The notes under the pieces were generated by a model. That model was not told the DNA's origin and made no database searches. It was given only the letters and a program-made list of their open reading frames with translations. From Cymodocea nodosa (Eukaryota > Streptophyta > Magnoliopsida > Alismatales > Cymodoceaceae), in NCBI GenBank assembly GCA_036874045.1, contig CM072340.1, positions 8,509,001 to 8,573,000 of the forward strand: a stretch of DNA of 64,000 nt. Direction: 5' to 3'. The translations under genes and the position numbers were made by a program. Shown piece by piece: positions 1 to 12,126 of this stretch; position 1 is the stretch's first letter, and the number at the start of each line of letters is the position of its first letter.

Positions 1-157
1 AAATCCAAGAGATAAGTATGTACAACCCAATTTTCTGTAAACATTAATAAGAATGAAATCATTTACAGTAAAATGTATTGTTCAAATAATCAAACAAAAA
101 ATACAAACATTACATTTTGTATTTAGAAATCAAGTAAATAGACAAATGTTAGTACAT

Positions 158-2336
158 TTATCTATTTCTCCTAATGATATCAGTGATACCATTACAAATT
201 TTATCTCCTAGATGCGTAAAATCATTTTTGATGTCATTCAGCATCTAAGCTAGGAGGTAGATCATGTTGTTGTTGTACTTGATCTAAATATGTTGGTTGA
301 TGTTGTTGTTGTTGTTTAGGTTGTGGTTGTTGTTGTGGTTGATGCAAGGATTAGTATTTTTGCAAATCTTTTATACTAAAGGCTCTCATGCCTTTAGTTT
401 CAGAGGGTCAGTCGGATAAAGTTAATTGGGTTGCAAGAAGTTGACATACAACATCACCAAAAAATAGCTTTGAACTCATATGCTATAGTTGATATGTGAA
501 TACATCAAACCAATTAATTTGAATTTTGTTCAAGAGTCCATAAGTTGCATATAAACAACTTCTACTGACTTCCAGATTATGTCTAACTCTTTGAAATAAA
601 TTGGCATGCAAAATATTTGCAATAAACCTAGCCTCTACATTCAGATTTTCCATTAGTCGCATTTTAAAGTATACATCTGGAATCTATGATAAAGACTGAA
701 CGTCCCATTCTAGTTATCTAACCATGTCAAATCTGTTTGTAAAAACCACACCTTCATTTCATAATCCTAAAACATCAAAAATCAATTAGGAGATAAGGTA
801 AACTCTTGTTGAGATATTTGAGTTGTCAAAAGAATTTCATTCATTACCAAATTGTTGTAAAAAGTTGTAATAAGCTCTTTGTATTGCTGCCATTTTGTTC
901 CAATTGGTAAGAATTTAATTAAGCCTTGAAACTCAAATAGATCTTTTATTTCCAATAAATTTCTGAACTTTATTGGGCGAGCAAGCAGAATTTGACAAGT
1001 AAACAAATTATAGTAATTCTGCAATGCTTCCTCAGATCTAAAATGAATTGAATTTCCTTGAATGTTTATTGTTCTATACAAAGAAGTTGATACCTGAAGC
1101 CTTGATTCTGAATTTAATTCATCTTCAAGAACCTTTTCTTCAAAATGAATGTCATAGTGTTCCTCTATTAGAATATTTTCTTGAAGCAGCTCAGGTAAGC
1201 TTGATTCTTCAACTTCAACAATGTTAGGAACATTTTCAATATTCGCCTCATTCATTAGTTCAGTTTCTATAGAAAATACAGAGTTCAAATTTTCTACAAA
1301 TTCATTAGCCTATGTATCTGTCTATAAGTGTTCAATTTCTACAACATATATATTTCCATTTGTACATGCTGTGAATTCTCAAACTCTAGTTCTATAGATT
1401 CTGAAGTAGGCTGATCAACATTAAGCTCTTTTGGAGTCTTATCTTTTTCAATAGTTGCTACTCTAGACAATCCATCCTCTGAATTTGTTATTGCCTCAAT
1501 ATTTTCAAGTACATTTGCAATAACTTGTTCAATATCAGTTGCCTAATGCTCTGATTTTTCAATTTCCACATCATTAGAGCTTGAAACAATAGAAAAACAT
1601 GAACTAATTTCTGTCTTTGATTTCTTTTCAAGTTTTCTAGAAAAAGATAATAAAGTCTCATCATCATCATCAGTTTCAGTGTGTTCTGAACTGATGAGTT
1701 TATCAGATGCACTGATAGGTACAATGTCTAGACATACATTGCCTTTAGGAATTAAAACCTCATCTGATTTTTCTTTTTCAACAATAGTTTCCATAGAAAC
1801 AATCTTCGTTTGCTTCATTTTTCTTGATCTTTTTCTCTTGTAGCAAGTCAACTATTCTTCTTCTATTGTTGTAGTTTTCTTCTGAATTTGATCCAAAAAA
1901 GTTTTTTGTTTTAATTCTTCAAAGACACTTTCTATTGTTATAGCCTTTCGAAGACTTTCAACTTTTTCTTTATCAACAACAATCTGTGTTTGTTTATCCT
2001 TGGAAAATAAGGGTGTAGGTATTGCAGAGTCATGCTCTTCCTCAAATGGTTGTAGTCTAGTTCCATTTATGGGTGTTTGAGGAATTCTATTTGATGAACC
2101 TATACCTTTTTCTAAGTATTTAGCATATTATTCCAAGAATGCAATTTCAACACATTTCATTCGATATTCTTTGTCAAATTTACTTCTAATACCCAAATAT
2201 TATATATTCTCAGTTGTATGTTGAAGTTCTTGTCTAACATCATCAAGTATTTCTTTAGAAAAGAAATAGTCACGATATAGTTGAGCTAACCTTATATCTA
2301 CTTGAAAAATCTTTTTAAACCATGTACGAGGAACAT
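158..2336 (-). pseudogene. CpA3 env-like ORF, 3' part, broken
   Basis: Minus-strand remnant of the ORF that follows pol in the CpA family. Seen: the segment reading from 1288 to 782 carries the family motifs (EEALQ, EIKDLFEFQG, FYNNL); the Ser/Glu-rich acidic middle lies at 1290-1851; a Gln-rich tail is encoded by TTG/CAA-type repeats near 290-345; the reading ends in a stop at 158-160. The N-terminal side stops at a VPRTWFKKIF-like stretch where the CpD LTR enters at 2337. Several stops and shifts break it, so it is not expressible as one protein. Sequence 1-157 matches the 3' noncoding region of CpA and CpA2. The role of this ORF is unknown; env-like describes its position only. Confidence 0.8.
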
Positions 2337-2783
2337 TATAGGATCATTGTATCACAAGAGGAGGGATGAATTGTGTATTTAGTAATTAAAATTACTAGTA
2401 GATAAAACAAGAGCACAAAACACTCGTAAATAAAATTCTATTCTTTATAAACTTTAAAGACAGAATTTACAATAGCTTTTTAGCTCAATTCCCTTCTTAA
2501 TGGTTTTGATATAGTAATGTTCGATATACAATTCAAATAGAAAATGAAGTTCTTATTCAAAACTAATTTTGAATTGTATAAAACTTGATCTTTATGCACG
2601 TAGCTCATTTCCTTCTTTTTGCTCAGCTTCTGTATCTCTTCTTCTCTAGTTGTCAAATTTCCAAACTTCTTATGTTTGTAGCTCCTTTTCTGAAATTGCT
2701 TGGAATTTCGAACTTCTTCTAATGTTGGAGAATTCTTCTAGATATGAATATTTAAACTTAATTTCTTAGTTTGGGATCCAGAT
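2337..2783 (-). repeat. CpD LTR, left (U5-side) segment
   Basis: Reverse complement of the LTR end seen at 53170-53655, including the cacaattcacccccctcttgtg-type block near the terminus. The terminal TG appears mutated to TA (TATAGGATC). It interrupts the CpA3 env-like ORF; the left target bases would be AACAT at 2332-2336, but the right partner is not identifiable. It is cut at 2783 by CpC. The last 68 bp (2716-2783) recur at 18430-18497. Confidence 0.75.
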
Positions 2784-3044
2784 TGTTAGGACCCTAGTAT
2801 TTTGATAATGCAAAAACCCATGTGAGGAAACAAATGGTATTTCACAGTTAAGACAACTCAGCAAAAGATTAGAAGGCAGATAAAGTCATTACAGATAGTT
2901 CAAAATGGGCTGCAAGAGATAAACAAGATATCAGAAGGTTACTAGGCCTAACTATCTGGAAGAGATATATTTTCGATGAGTTACCAAGCCTAAGTATCCA
3001 GAAGGCAGTTTAAAGTAGTAGGAATTCAATCAGAGAGTTAGAAA
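2784..3044 (+). repeat. CpC 5' LTR, first part
   Basis: Matches the start of the CpC 3' LTR at 16891. The match stops at AGAAA (3040-3044), the target site of CpA2, and resumes at 12510. Confidence 0.88.
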
Positions 3045-4656
3045 TGTAGGATCGTATGGCTAGACAAGAGGGGGGTGAATTGTGTATTTTTAATATTTTC
3101 TGAAATATAATTGAAACTTTAAAACTCAAAAACAAGTCGAGACATTGTTTTCATAAAATCATTTTTATTCAAGGTTTCAATTACAATATACAATTCAATT
3201 CTCCTTAGAAATTGTAGATGCAATTATATTTCGATACCATGTATCATCTAAACAATTTCATAACTACAAACAGAGAAAACTAATTTGCGGAATTTAAAAC
3301 TTTTCTCCCTATTTGAGATCTTTCTTCTTCTTCTTTTTCTTCTTCAGCAATTCTTCAGTGACGAATATCTTGTCTTTTCATGCTTCACCGAATTTGCTTT
3401 CTTCTGATACTTCAAATCTTCAGTGACAAAAATCTTACCTTTTTATGCTTCATTGAACTTTCTTCCACTTGAGAGATTTTCCCCGAGAAGGTGTTTTTGA
3501 TCCCTAAAAAAGATTTTTCTTTTGGTGTGCAGGGATGGTTTGATCATTGAAAAGATTTTTCGTTTTGTGTGCAAGGATAAATTGATCAACGAGAATTCTA
3601 TGCCTTTTATACTGTATCTTCATTTCATGCATATCCTTCACGTTTAACCACCACCAGTTTTCCACTTCTCCACGTCTTCTCTTTTTCCTTCACTAAAACA
3701 CACATGTTCTAACCCACGTTTATATTTCGAATTTTCTTTAATCATCAGTCCTGGATCTCTGAAAATTTCTTGCAAAATAAACTTTCTCGTCCAAAAGTTT
3801 TTCATCAGTATAATAACAAGTCGTTACTTTAATGTTAACTAAACGAGTAACACAAGTATATATATAACTTAACGTTTCTAACTTAACGAGTTCCTCATGT
3901 GCCAATTCACGTAACAAGTACTGTAGCTAACTCAACGAACTATATCCATGGTATTATGATATCTCAATGAACCATCTTCGTTGTGTTATGATAACTCAAC
4001 GAACCATCTTCGTTGTGTTATGATAACTAAACGAACTAGTAATAAACAAATGTTTTTATAATAAGAATTTTACTACGTGCAAATATAACAACTTAAGTTT
4101 ATAACGCTAACCTAACGCGTTGCCTTAGTGTTCAATATAGCAACTCAACGCATTTAGTTATGTTAACTTAACGAGTTAAACATGTGCACCTCACATGATA
4201 CAATACAACATTCGTAACTTATAATTTCACCACGTGTATAACACTAACTTAATGAGTTCGTCTCTTCTTTTACTCACTAACTTAACGAGTTATCACGTGA
4301 CCTATTTTAACCTTTAAGCCTCTAACTTAACGAGTTCTCACGTGACCTCTATACAAACAAAACTCTAACTTAACGAGTTGTCTAAACGTGCACTGTTCAT
4401 GATACAGAAGATATAACATTAAAACATATCATGCTTTTCAATAAAAACACACGTTAACTTAATGTTTAGCTAAATGAGAAATTAATGCAACGAAACGACT
4501 AGTTATTAACTTCAGATCCAATACAAACAAGTATTTATATCAGTAAGCTTTTTCTGTATTAATTGATGATTTTAATTTCTTTTCACAAGCAATAGTAATT
4601 GAGCAAATATGATTATTTTCATTCAGCACACATCATCAAAACAAAAATACTCAACA
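3045..4656 (-). repeat. CpA2 3' LTR
   Basis: 1612 bp, starting TGTAGGATCG and ending TACTCAACA in plus reading, reverse complement of the CpA LTRs. It carries a dense array of AACTTAACGAG and AACTCAACGAA-type motifs and several CACGTG cores in U3 (about 3840-4400), and a TATA box (minus) at 3603-3611. Confidence 0.9.
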
Positions 4657-4672
4657 ATCTCCCCCTTTTTGA
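4657..4672 (-). other. CpA2 polypurine tract
   Basis: On the minus strand this is an AAAAAGGGGGAGAT-type tract directly before the LTR, the expected plus-strand primer. Similar tracts occur at about 4970 and 7449, fitting the multiple-PPT habit of Sireviruses. Confidence 0.8.
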
Positions 4673-5155
4673 TGATGACAAAACCATATTAAATCAATTA
4701 TGAAATATGTATAACTCAACAAAGCACCTTCGTTGGGTTAACTTTTAATTCAACAAACTTGTTTGTTGACTTAAGTTCACTTAAGCTTATTTCTATTGTT
4801 TGTGTAAATTTTACCTCTCAGAACTAAAACTCTCAAATGTCAATAATTATATAAGTATCAGTTTTCTAATTATCATCTATCAGATTACAATAACCATTCA
4901 ATAGCATCTCCTTTTATAATATTTATATATATGCAATTAAGATCATAATCAACTTTTTATAATATTTCTCCCCCTTTTTGTCATTAATCAAAAAGATAAT
5001 TACAGAGAATATATATACATATATAAAAGAATTACAACAACAATTTTTGTAAACAAGAATAATAATTGAACACATTTACAGAAAAATGTATTGTTCAATG
5101 AATCAAACAAGTAATACAAACATTATATTTTGTATTCAGAAACAAACAAAAACAG

Positions 5156-7030
5156 TTATCGACCCCTCCTAAGTATATCACTTATAGCATTACATATTTT
5201 ATCTCCTAGATGCCTAATATCATTTCTGATGTCGTTAAGCACTACATCTAAGTCAGGAGGTAGCTGGGTTTGTTGTTCTGCTTGAACTGAATAACTTTGT
5301 TGTTGTTGTTGTATATGGTCTGTATCAGGTTGTTGTTGTTGTTGTCGTTGAGGTTTATGCATGGCCTGGAATTTTTGCAAATCTTTGACACTAAATGCTC
5401 TCATGCCTTTAGTTTCAGAGGGCCAGTCGGATAAATTCAATTGGCTTGCAATGAGTCTACAAACAACATCACCATAAAATAGCTTTGAACTCATATGCTG
5501 TAGTTGAGAAGTGAAAACATCAAACCAATTGATTTGAATTCTATTCAGCAAGCTATAAGTTGCATATAAACAACTTCTGCAGACTTCCATATTGTGTCCA
5601 ACTCTCTGAAATAAATTTGCATGTAATATAATTGTAATAAACCTTGCCTCTACATTCAGATTTTCCATTAATCTCATTTCAGAATATACATCTAGAATTT
5701 TTGATAAAGACTGAATGTTCCATTCCAGTTGTCTTATTATGTCAAATCTGTTGGTAACAACATCTTCAGTCTTTAATCCTAAAACTTCAAAAATTAACTC
5801 AGGAGACAATATAAACTCCTATTCATTTATTTGAGTTTTCAGAAAATTTCCATTCTTGACTAGATTGCTATAAAAAGCTGCAATAAGCTTTGTGTATTGC
5901 TTCCATTTCGTTCCTACTAGTAAGAATTTAATAAGACCTTGAAACTCAAACAGATCTCTTATGTCCATCAAATTTCTGAATTTTATTGGATGAGCATGCA
6001 GAATCTGACATGTAATCAGATTATTGTATTTTTGCAATGCTTCTTCAGATCTAAAATGAATTGCATTACCTTGAATTTTTAATATTGTACACAAAGAAGG
6101 TGATACCTGAAGCCGTGATTCAGAGTTTAGTTCATCTTCAAGAACCTCTTCTGCAAAATGAATGTCATGTTGTTCCTCTTCCAAAATATTATCTTGAAGC
6201 TGCTCAGGTAAGCTTGATTCTTCAGCTTCAACAGTGTTAGGAACATTGTCAATATGCTCAACATTCATCTGTTCAGTCTCTATAGAATGTTTAGAGTACA
6301 ATTTTTCCACAAATTCTATAGCCGATGTATCTGCTTGTAATTGTTCATTTTGTTCAACAGATATTTCCATTGATTCATGCTGTGAATTCTCAGACTCTAC
6401 TTCTATAGATTCTATAGAAGGCTGGTTAACTTTTAGCTCTTCTGGAGTCTTAACATTTTCAATATCTACTACTCTAGACAATTCAGCCTTTGAACTAGTT
6501 ACTGCCTCAACATTGTCAATTATATCTGCAATAACTTGTTCAATGTCAAGTGCTTGATGCTCTGATTTGTCAATTTCTACATCATCAGAACTTGCATTAA
6601 TAGAAAAACTTGAGCTCATATTTGACTTGGATTTCTTCTCAAGTTTTCTAGCAAGGGAAAATAAAGTCTCATTATCTTCATCAATTTTAGTGTGTTCAGA
6701 ACTGATGAGTTTATCAGATGCATAATAAGATATAATGTCTAGACATACGTTGTCCTTTGGAAATAAATTTTCATCTGATTTTCCTTTTTCAATAGACTTT
6801 GTTTCCTTAGACATAATTTTTCTGACTTTCCTTCTTCTATAACATTTTTGTTTCTCCTTTTCAAGTATTGCTGTTTTCTTTTCAAATTGCTCCATAAAAG
6901 TTTTCTACTTTAATTCTTCTAAGGCACTTTCTATTGCAACAGCCTTTCGAAGACTATCAACTTTTGTTTTGTTTACAGCAATATCTGATTCTATTTGTTT
7001 TGAATATAAAGGAGTAGGGATAGTTGATTC
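5156..7030 (-). pseudogene. CpA2 env-like ORF, N-terminus deleted
   Basis: Two long open segments: 6895-5819 (358 codons) and 5809-5156 (217 codons), separated by one TAG near 5820 in the same frame. Seen in order: a Lys-rich coiled start, a Ser/Glu-rich acidic middle, then EEALQKY, DIRDLFEFQG, FYSNL, VLGLKTE, RIQINWFDVF, SKLFYGD, a Gln-rich stretch and a short helical tail. Compared with CpA the first 130 or so codons are missing: the sequence jumps near 7030 into the region that lies upstream of the ATG in CpA. No signal peptide or clear membrane segment is visible. Function unknown. Confidence 0.75.
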
Positions 7031-7045
7031 TATCAACTTTCATCA

Positions 7046-8520
7046 ACGTGAAGATAAGTCAGGTTTAGAAATTAAATAAATATTGAATAAAGTTTATTCA
7101 ATCAAGGTACCCGAATATTCAAGTATAACTCGTTGAGTTAACTAACCTAACGAGTAAAACGCTGTCTAGAGGCAGTTTTACACGTTACCTTATCTAATAT
7201 AACGTCTAGTTAGTACACTTAAACAAGTTTCGGATGCTTTTAACTAAAACCTTCCGAAAACAACAAACATGCTAAACTTAACATTATCTTGAGAACATTG
7301 TAAACTATTTGAACATTTTGTCTTTTGTATCTAGAATAGTTTATTTGTCTTTTTAAATTATTTCATCAAGATTTTAAGAGGACATTAATTCAGATTAACT
7401 AAGATTTGTATTTTAAATTATATTAATCTGTTTTTGACATTGTTAATGCTCCCCCTACAAATATACTTCAAATATATTCAATCAAAATACAAAATATACT
7501 TGTAGTGACAATAGATGTTAAGTATAACTATACTTTTACATTTTCTTTTCAGAGACTTCCGTTATCCTGACATCATCAAAAATGATTTCCAGAATCAATT
7601 CCTACTGTATATGAATCAAAACACAACTTTGAACTCAATTCGATTAATTCAAGGAGAATAAAAGAATGTATCTCAAATAAACGTTTTCAAAAGTACTAAT
7701 GTTGATTCAATAAATAAGTAGTCATATTGGTATAAACTATATGCGATTCAAAGATATTTGTAATTAATGAAACAACTTTTTCTTTTCAAAATAGTAAATA
7801 TTGATAATTTTCTTTAAAAGTTAGTTTGAAAAGCTTGAATCATACAAGAGCTTTCTAATGTACCCGAGTAATGAGCTTTCAGTTAACAATCCTAGATCTG
7901 ATCAGGACCTTAGGTTGCCAGTTTTAAAGAATCCTTTTTCAAGACAACAATCCTTACATACCTATCTGCTTAAGTACAAAAGACTCGTGATCAAATTGAT
8001 CAATAAACTCTCAAAGATTTTCACTTTGTAAGCACTTTTCATTTTAAGCACAATATATATGTATTCCATTAATACAGATGCAATAAAACACAAATCTCAT
8101 ACAATTTTTACTTCTATGATTGTACTGAGAATATGAATCAGTTTCAATAAGCTTATACTTTTGATTAACAGTTTAAGATAAGTTACATATAACTTATTCT
8201 ACAGGTTTAATCAATTAAGTCAAATTTATGCATGATCATATGCATTTTCCTTGATTCAAAGAAAACATTTAATCAAAATTTCAGAATGTCAAAAGTATTT
8301 AATGTTTTTCTTTTACACTTCCACTTAAAATAGTAAAAACTATTAAAATTGATAAACTACTTAAAATCAATAAGATACTATTATGATTTTACAATAAATA
8401 CATAATATCTTAAGCAGTAGTTTAGATATTACTTTAGATATTTATAATAAGTATATAATATCTATGAGGTGAACAACATCATCAATAATATTTATCTTTT
8501 TATGTGGAGTTTAAGCATTT
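7046..8520 (-). other. CpA2 spacer between pol and env-like ORF
   Basis: Noncoding, equivalent to 27330-28916 of CpA. It holds two palindromes: TTGAATAAA / TTTATTCAA at 7083-7101 and CTCGTTGAGTT / CTAACGAG at 7129-7154, and an internal PPT-like tract (minus) near 7449. I see no gene in it. Confidence 0.7.
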
Positions 8521-10077
8521 TTACACATCACATAGCCTACAAATACCTAAATTTAATCTAATGTTGTAGAATGTATTTTCGTCTAGAGGTTTTGTAAATA
8601 TATCAACTAATTGATTTTTACTAGACACAAATTCTAATTTAATTTTTCCTTTAATTACGTTATCTCTTAGAAAATGATGTCTAACCTCTATATGCTTTGC
8701 TCTTGAATATAATACAGGATTTTTAGAAAGATTTATTGTAGAACTACTGTCATAATAAATCTCAGTTGTATCATAAGATAATCCAAAATCTTCTAAAGTT
8801 TGCCTTATCCACAGAATCTGAGTGCAACACAATGCAGCAGCAACATATTCAGCTTCTGTAGTAGAAAGTGCTACACAGTTTTGCTTTTTACTAAACCATG
8901 ACACCAAATTATTTCCCAATAATTGACATGTGCCACTGGTACTCTTTCTATCAGATTTAGATCCTGCATAATCAGCATCAGTATATCCTATAAGATCTAT
9001 TGAACTATCCTTAGAATAATACACTCCGAAATTTTTAGTTCCTTGTATATATCTAAATATTCTTTTAACTGCAATTAAGTGTGATTCTTTAGGATTAGAT
9101 TGAAATCTAGCACAAACACACACAGCAAACATAATATCAGGTCTACTAGCAGTCAAATAAAGTAAAGAACCAATCATACTTCTGTATTTTCTTTGATCTA
9201 TAGATTTTCCTATGTCATCAATATCTAACTTTAATGTAGTACTCATAGGAGTTCCTCGAATCCTTGTATCATTAAAATTAAATTTCTTAAGCATTTCATC
9301 TGCATATTTTTCCTGATTTAAAAATATACCTTTATCCATTTGCTTAATTTGAAGTCCTAGAAAATATGAAAGTTCTCCTATCATACTCATTTCAAACTGA
9401 TTAGTCATCTCTTCAGAGAATATTTCTATCAACTTATCAAAGGTTGCTCCAAAGATTATATCATCCACGTATATTTGAACAACAATCTGATCTTTACCAT
9501 CTCTCTTAATAAATAGAGTATGATCCACTTTTCCCATGATATAGCCTTTTTCTATTAAAAAAGTAGACAATCTTTCATACCATGATCTAGGTGCTTGCTT
9601 CAAACCATATAAGGCTTTCTTCAATTTATACACAAAGTCAGGATTTTTATTATCTTCAAATCCAGGTGGTTGTTTTACATAGACTTCTTCATTAATTAAA
9701 CCATTTAGAAATGCACTCTTTACATCCATTTGATATAATTTAAAATCCATATAACAAGCATAGGCCAATAATATTCTAATACTTTCTAACCTAGTCATAG
9801 GAGCAAATGTTTCATCATAATCTAATCCTTCTTCCTGTGTATACCATTGTGCAACTAATCTAGCTTTATTCCTTATAATTTGACCAGTTTCGTTAGTTTT
9901 GTTTCTAAAGATCCACTTTGTACCTATTATGGACTGATTTTCTGGTGGATAGACTAATTCCCATACATCATTTCTGATGAATTGATTTAGTTCTTCTTGC
10001 ATTGCCACTATCCAATTTTCATCAGATAATGCTTCTTGTATATTCCTTGGTTCCACCATAGAAACAAACATACACAT
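8521..10077 (-). CDS. CpA2 reverse transcriptase-RNase H (pol 3' part)
   Basis: 518 uninterrupted codons, ending LGICRLCDV like CpA. Copia-type RT: TKWIFRNK, the DVKSAFLNG motif with its catalytic Asp, LYGLKQAPRSWY, and the catalytic YVDD box (IYVDDIIFGA) intact. RNase H follows: DADYAGSKSDRKS, STTEAEYVAA, and DSSSTINLSKNP. One change from CpA: W for G in LVAQWY. Upstream, 10078-10412 keeps part of the integrase-RT linker with stops. Although open, it has lost integrase, protease and gag. It could act only if supplied in trans. Confidence 0.85.
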   Translation of the reverse strand: MCMFVSMVEPRNIQEALSDENWIVAMQEELNQFIRNDVWELVYPPENQSIIGTKWIFRNKTNETGQIIRNKARLVAQWYTQEEGLDYDETFAPMTRLESIRILLAYACYMDFKLYQMDVKSAFLNGLINEEVYVKQPPGFEDNKNPDFVYKLKKALYGLKQAPRSWYERLSTFLIEKGYIMGKVDHTLFIKRDGKDQIVVQIYVDDIIFGATFDKLIEIFSEEMTNQFEMSMIGELSYFLGLQIKQMDKGIFLNQEKYADEMLKKFNFNDTRIRGTPMSTTLKLDIDDIGKSIDQRKYRSMIGSLLYLTASRPDIMFAVCVCARFQSNPKESHLIAVKRIFRYIQGTKNFGVYYSKDSSIDLIGYTDADYAGSKSDRKSTSGTCQLLGNNLVSWFSKKQNCVALSTTEAEYVAAALCCTQILWIRQTLEDFGLSYDTTEIYYDSSSTINLSKNPVLYSRAKHIEVRHHFLRDNVIKGKIKLEFVSSKNQLVDIFTKPLDENTFYNIRLNLGICRLCDV

Positions 10078-10412
10078 ACTATTTAAATTTACTAAAGCTC
10101 TAGTTTATCTCCCTCATTAATATTACCAATGACTTGAGTAATGGGATGTGATGAAGAATAATGCCAATTTCTCTGATTTTCCTTAATATTCTCATCAACA
10201 TCTAAAAGTCCATCACTTTCATCATTGTTTGATCATTTAAGTTCATATTTTTGATTTTCTCAGATAAATCATCAATCTCTCTATTGATCTCTAACTCATT
10301 TGGAAAATTGATCATATCATCATTATCAGCTTTAGATTGAGATTCTCTAAGAGAATTTTCATTGAAGCTTACATGGAGGGTTTCTTCAATAGTCCTAGAA
10401 GTCTTGTTAAAT

Positions 10413-10772
10413 ATGCCTTATTTTTCACAACCATCGTCGTCATCATCAATAATTAATTATAATTTATTTGATGATGAATATAGTGATTTTAATGTAACAA
10501 ATAGGAAAGAATTAAATAATTTTAATAATACTAATCATAGCTATTTAATAAGAGATAATCTTAATTTTCTAAATTTTGATGTAATAAATTGGTGGAAAAC
10601 ACAAAAACGCATATTTCATATTTTATCATTAATGGCTAGAGATCTACTAACAATTCAAACTTCATTTATAGCATGTGAATAGACATTTAGTATTAGTGGT
10701 AATATATTAGATGATAGAAGAGCAATATTAAAAGATGATATTTTAAAAGCATTAATGTGTGTTAAAGATTAA
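10413..10772 (+). pseudogene. hAT transposase C-terminal dimerisation domain
   Basis: Seen: a Ser-rich linker, then FDVINWWKTQKRIFHILSLMARDLL, an ACE-stop-TFSISGN stretch, ILDDRRAILKDDILKALMCVKD, and a TAA at 10770-10772. This is the layout of the hATC dimerisation domain (family knowledge): WW, ARD, FS..G, DDRR and ALMC positions are all recognisable. One in-frame TAG at 10680-10682 replaces a probable Gln codon. The BED finger and catalytic core are absent, so the fragment is inactive. The open reading from 10362 is an accidental fusion to antisense copia sequence. Confidence 0.78.
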
Positions 10773-11149
10773 GAACTTACTTGTGTTTGTGGACAGCAAT
10801 AGAAAGATGACTTCATTGATAAATTTGTAAATTTAAATATAATTATGTATATTAAATGTAAATATATTTGATGTAATTACAAAAATAATGTATTTTTTAA
10901 TTTGAATTTAGAAATAAAAATAATTATTTTAACTTTATGACTTGTGTTTGAATGTGTTGATGGATGATGAATCATGAATACTAAGTTGATGATATCTTGA
11001 TATTGATTTTAATGTAATGAATGAATGATAATTTATGTTTGATGTTCATGTATTTATAAATAAAATAATGTATTTGAATGATGAATTGATTATCAGATAA
11101 TGTTGTAATTTTTTATTTTTATTTAAAATCAAAAAAATAAATAAATAAA

Positions 11150-11640
11150 ATCAAAAACTTAGGTTGAATTGAATGTGAGATACAATCATATCGATGAAAA
11201 TATAATAAAAAATAAAAAAATTTGGTTTGATCGAAAGTGAGATACAATTAGATTGATGAAAAAATAAATAAAAAACTTCGATTTGATCAAAGGTGAGATA
11301 TGGTCAAATCAATGAAAAAATAATAAAAAATAAAAAACTTTGATCTGATCAAAGGTGAGATATGATCAAATCGATGAAAAATAAAAAATAAAAATAAAAA
11401 CTTCAATCTGACCAAAGGTGAGATACAGTTAGACCGATGAAAAAATAAAAAAACGGTCAAATGATCAAATCAATGAAAAAATAAAAAGTATCGATCTAAC
11501 CGAAGGTGAGATAAGGTCTAACCGAAGAAAAAAATAAAAAAATAAAAAACTTTAGTTAGTTAGATCAAAGAAAAAAATAAAAGAAAAAAAAAACTTACAT
11601 CAATCGAATCGAAGCCAAGCTTCGATGAGACCGATGTAAA
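11150..11640 (+). repeat. Subterminal tandem repeats of the hAT fragment
   Basis: Seven or more degenerate units of about 55-65 bp, each built of an A/T-rich aaaaaataaaaaa run, then GATYNGATCAAAGGTGAGATA and a GATCAAATCGATGA-like half. Subterminal repeats are common transposase-binding regions in hAT elements. Confidence 0.65.
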
Positions 11641-11872
11641 CATAAAAAAAAATACAAAATATAAAAGTGAGCAAGCTAAGCAGCCAACCAACTCAACCAA
11701 ACTACAAGTTAGGTTAAGTTGTCTCAAAAACATTTCAGACTAGATTAGATTACCTCAAAAAAATTTCAAATTAAACTAAGTTGTCATAAAAAAATTTCAA
11801 CCCAACCCGTAGCCCGAACGGGCTACTACCTTTTGGGCCAAGCCAGCTCGGCCTAGCCCATTGACACCTCTA

Positions 11873-12126
11873 GAGGAGTATCATTGAAATATTTTGGTGG
11901 GTTGTAAAATGTGGTTATCATTGAATAACTTTAATGCAGAAATCTTAATTTATCTTTTGTTTATAATAATAGTATGTCCGTTGTTCATTCGTCTATAACA
12001 CTTGAGATCGATCGCGCAAATCATACTTTTGTAACAGAGAAATCTTTGCTTGCCATCCTGGGTCAAGAATAATGCAGAGGGTACAAGAGGAAAAAGGAAA
12101 AGTAGAGGCGAAGCAAAGGAGAAAAA
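11873..12126. other. Unassigned filler between hAT end and CpA2 LTR
   Basis: About 254 bp with no match elsewhere in the window and no ORF. It most likely is flanking DNA of the original hAT insertion carried along with the fragment. Confidence 0.5.

Larger units (their letters stand above)
10413..11872 (+). mobile_element. hAT transposon, 3' end fragment
   Basis: Contains the C-terminal transposase piece, a subterminal tandem repeat array and a right terminus. The plus-strand right end reads CCCATTGACACCTCTA, the inverse of the TAGAGGTGTCAA-type terminus usual for plant hAT elements. Just inside it is a perfect hairpin GTAGCCCG / CGGGCTAC at 11809-11826. No left terminus is present: the fragment begins abruptly inside the coding region, fused to the CpA2 linker. 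Confidence 0.8.

Noticed and set aside
5275-5350. TTG/CAA repeats as a microsatellite or CRISPR-like array
   Set aside because: They encode the Gln-rich tail of the env-like ORF and recur at the same place in CpA (30990-31050), CpA3 and the CpD fragment.
10362-10682. A 106-codon plus-strand reading as a novel protein
   Set aside because: Its first 17 or so codons are antisense copia linker; the rest is the hAT dimerisation domain. It is a junction artefact.
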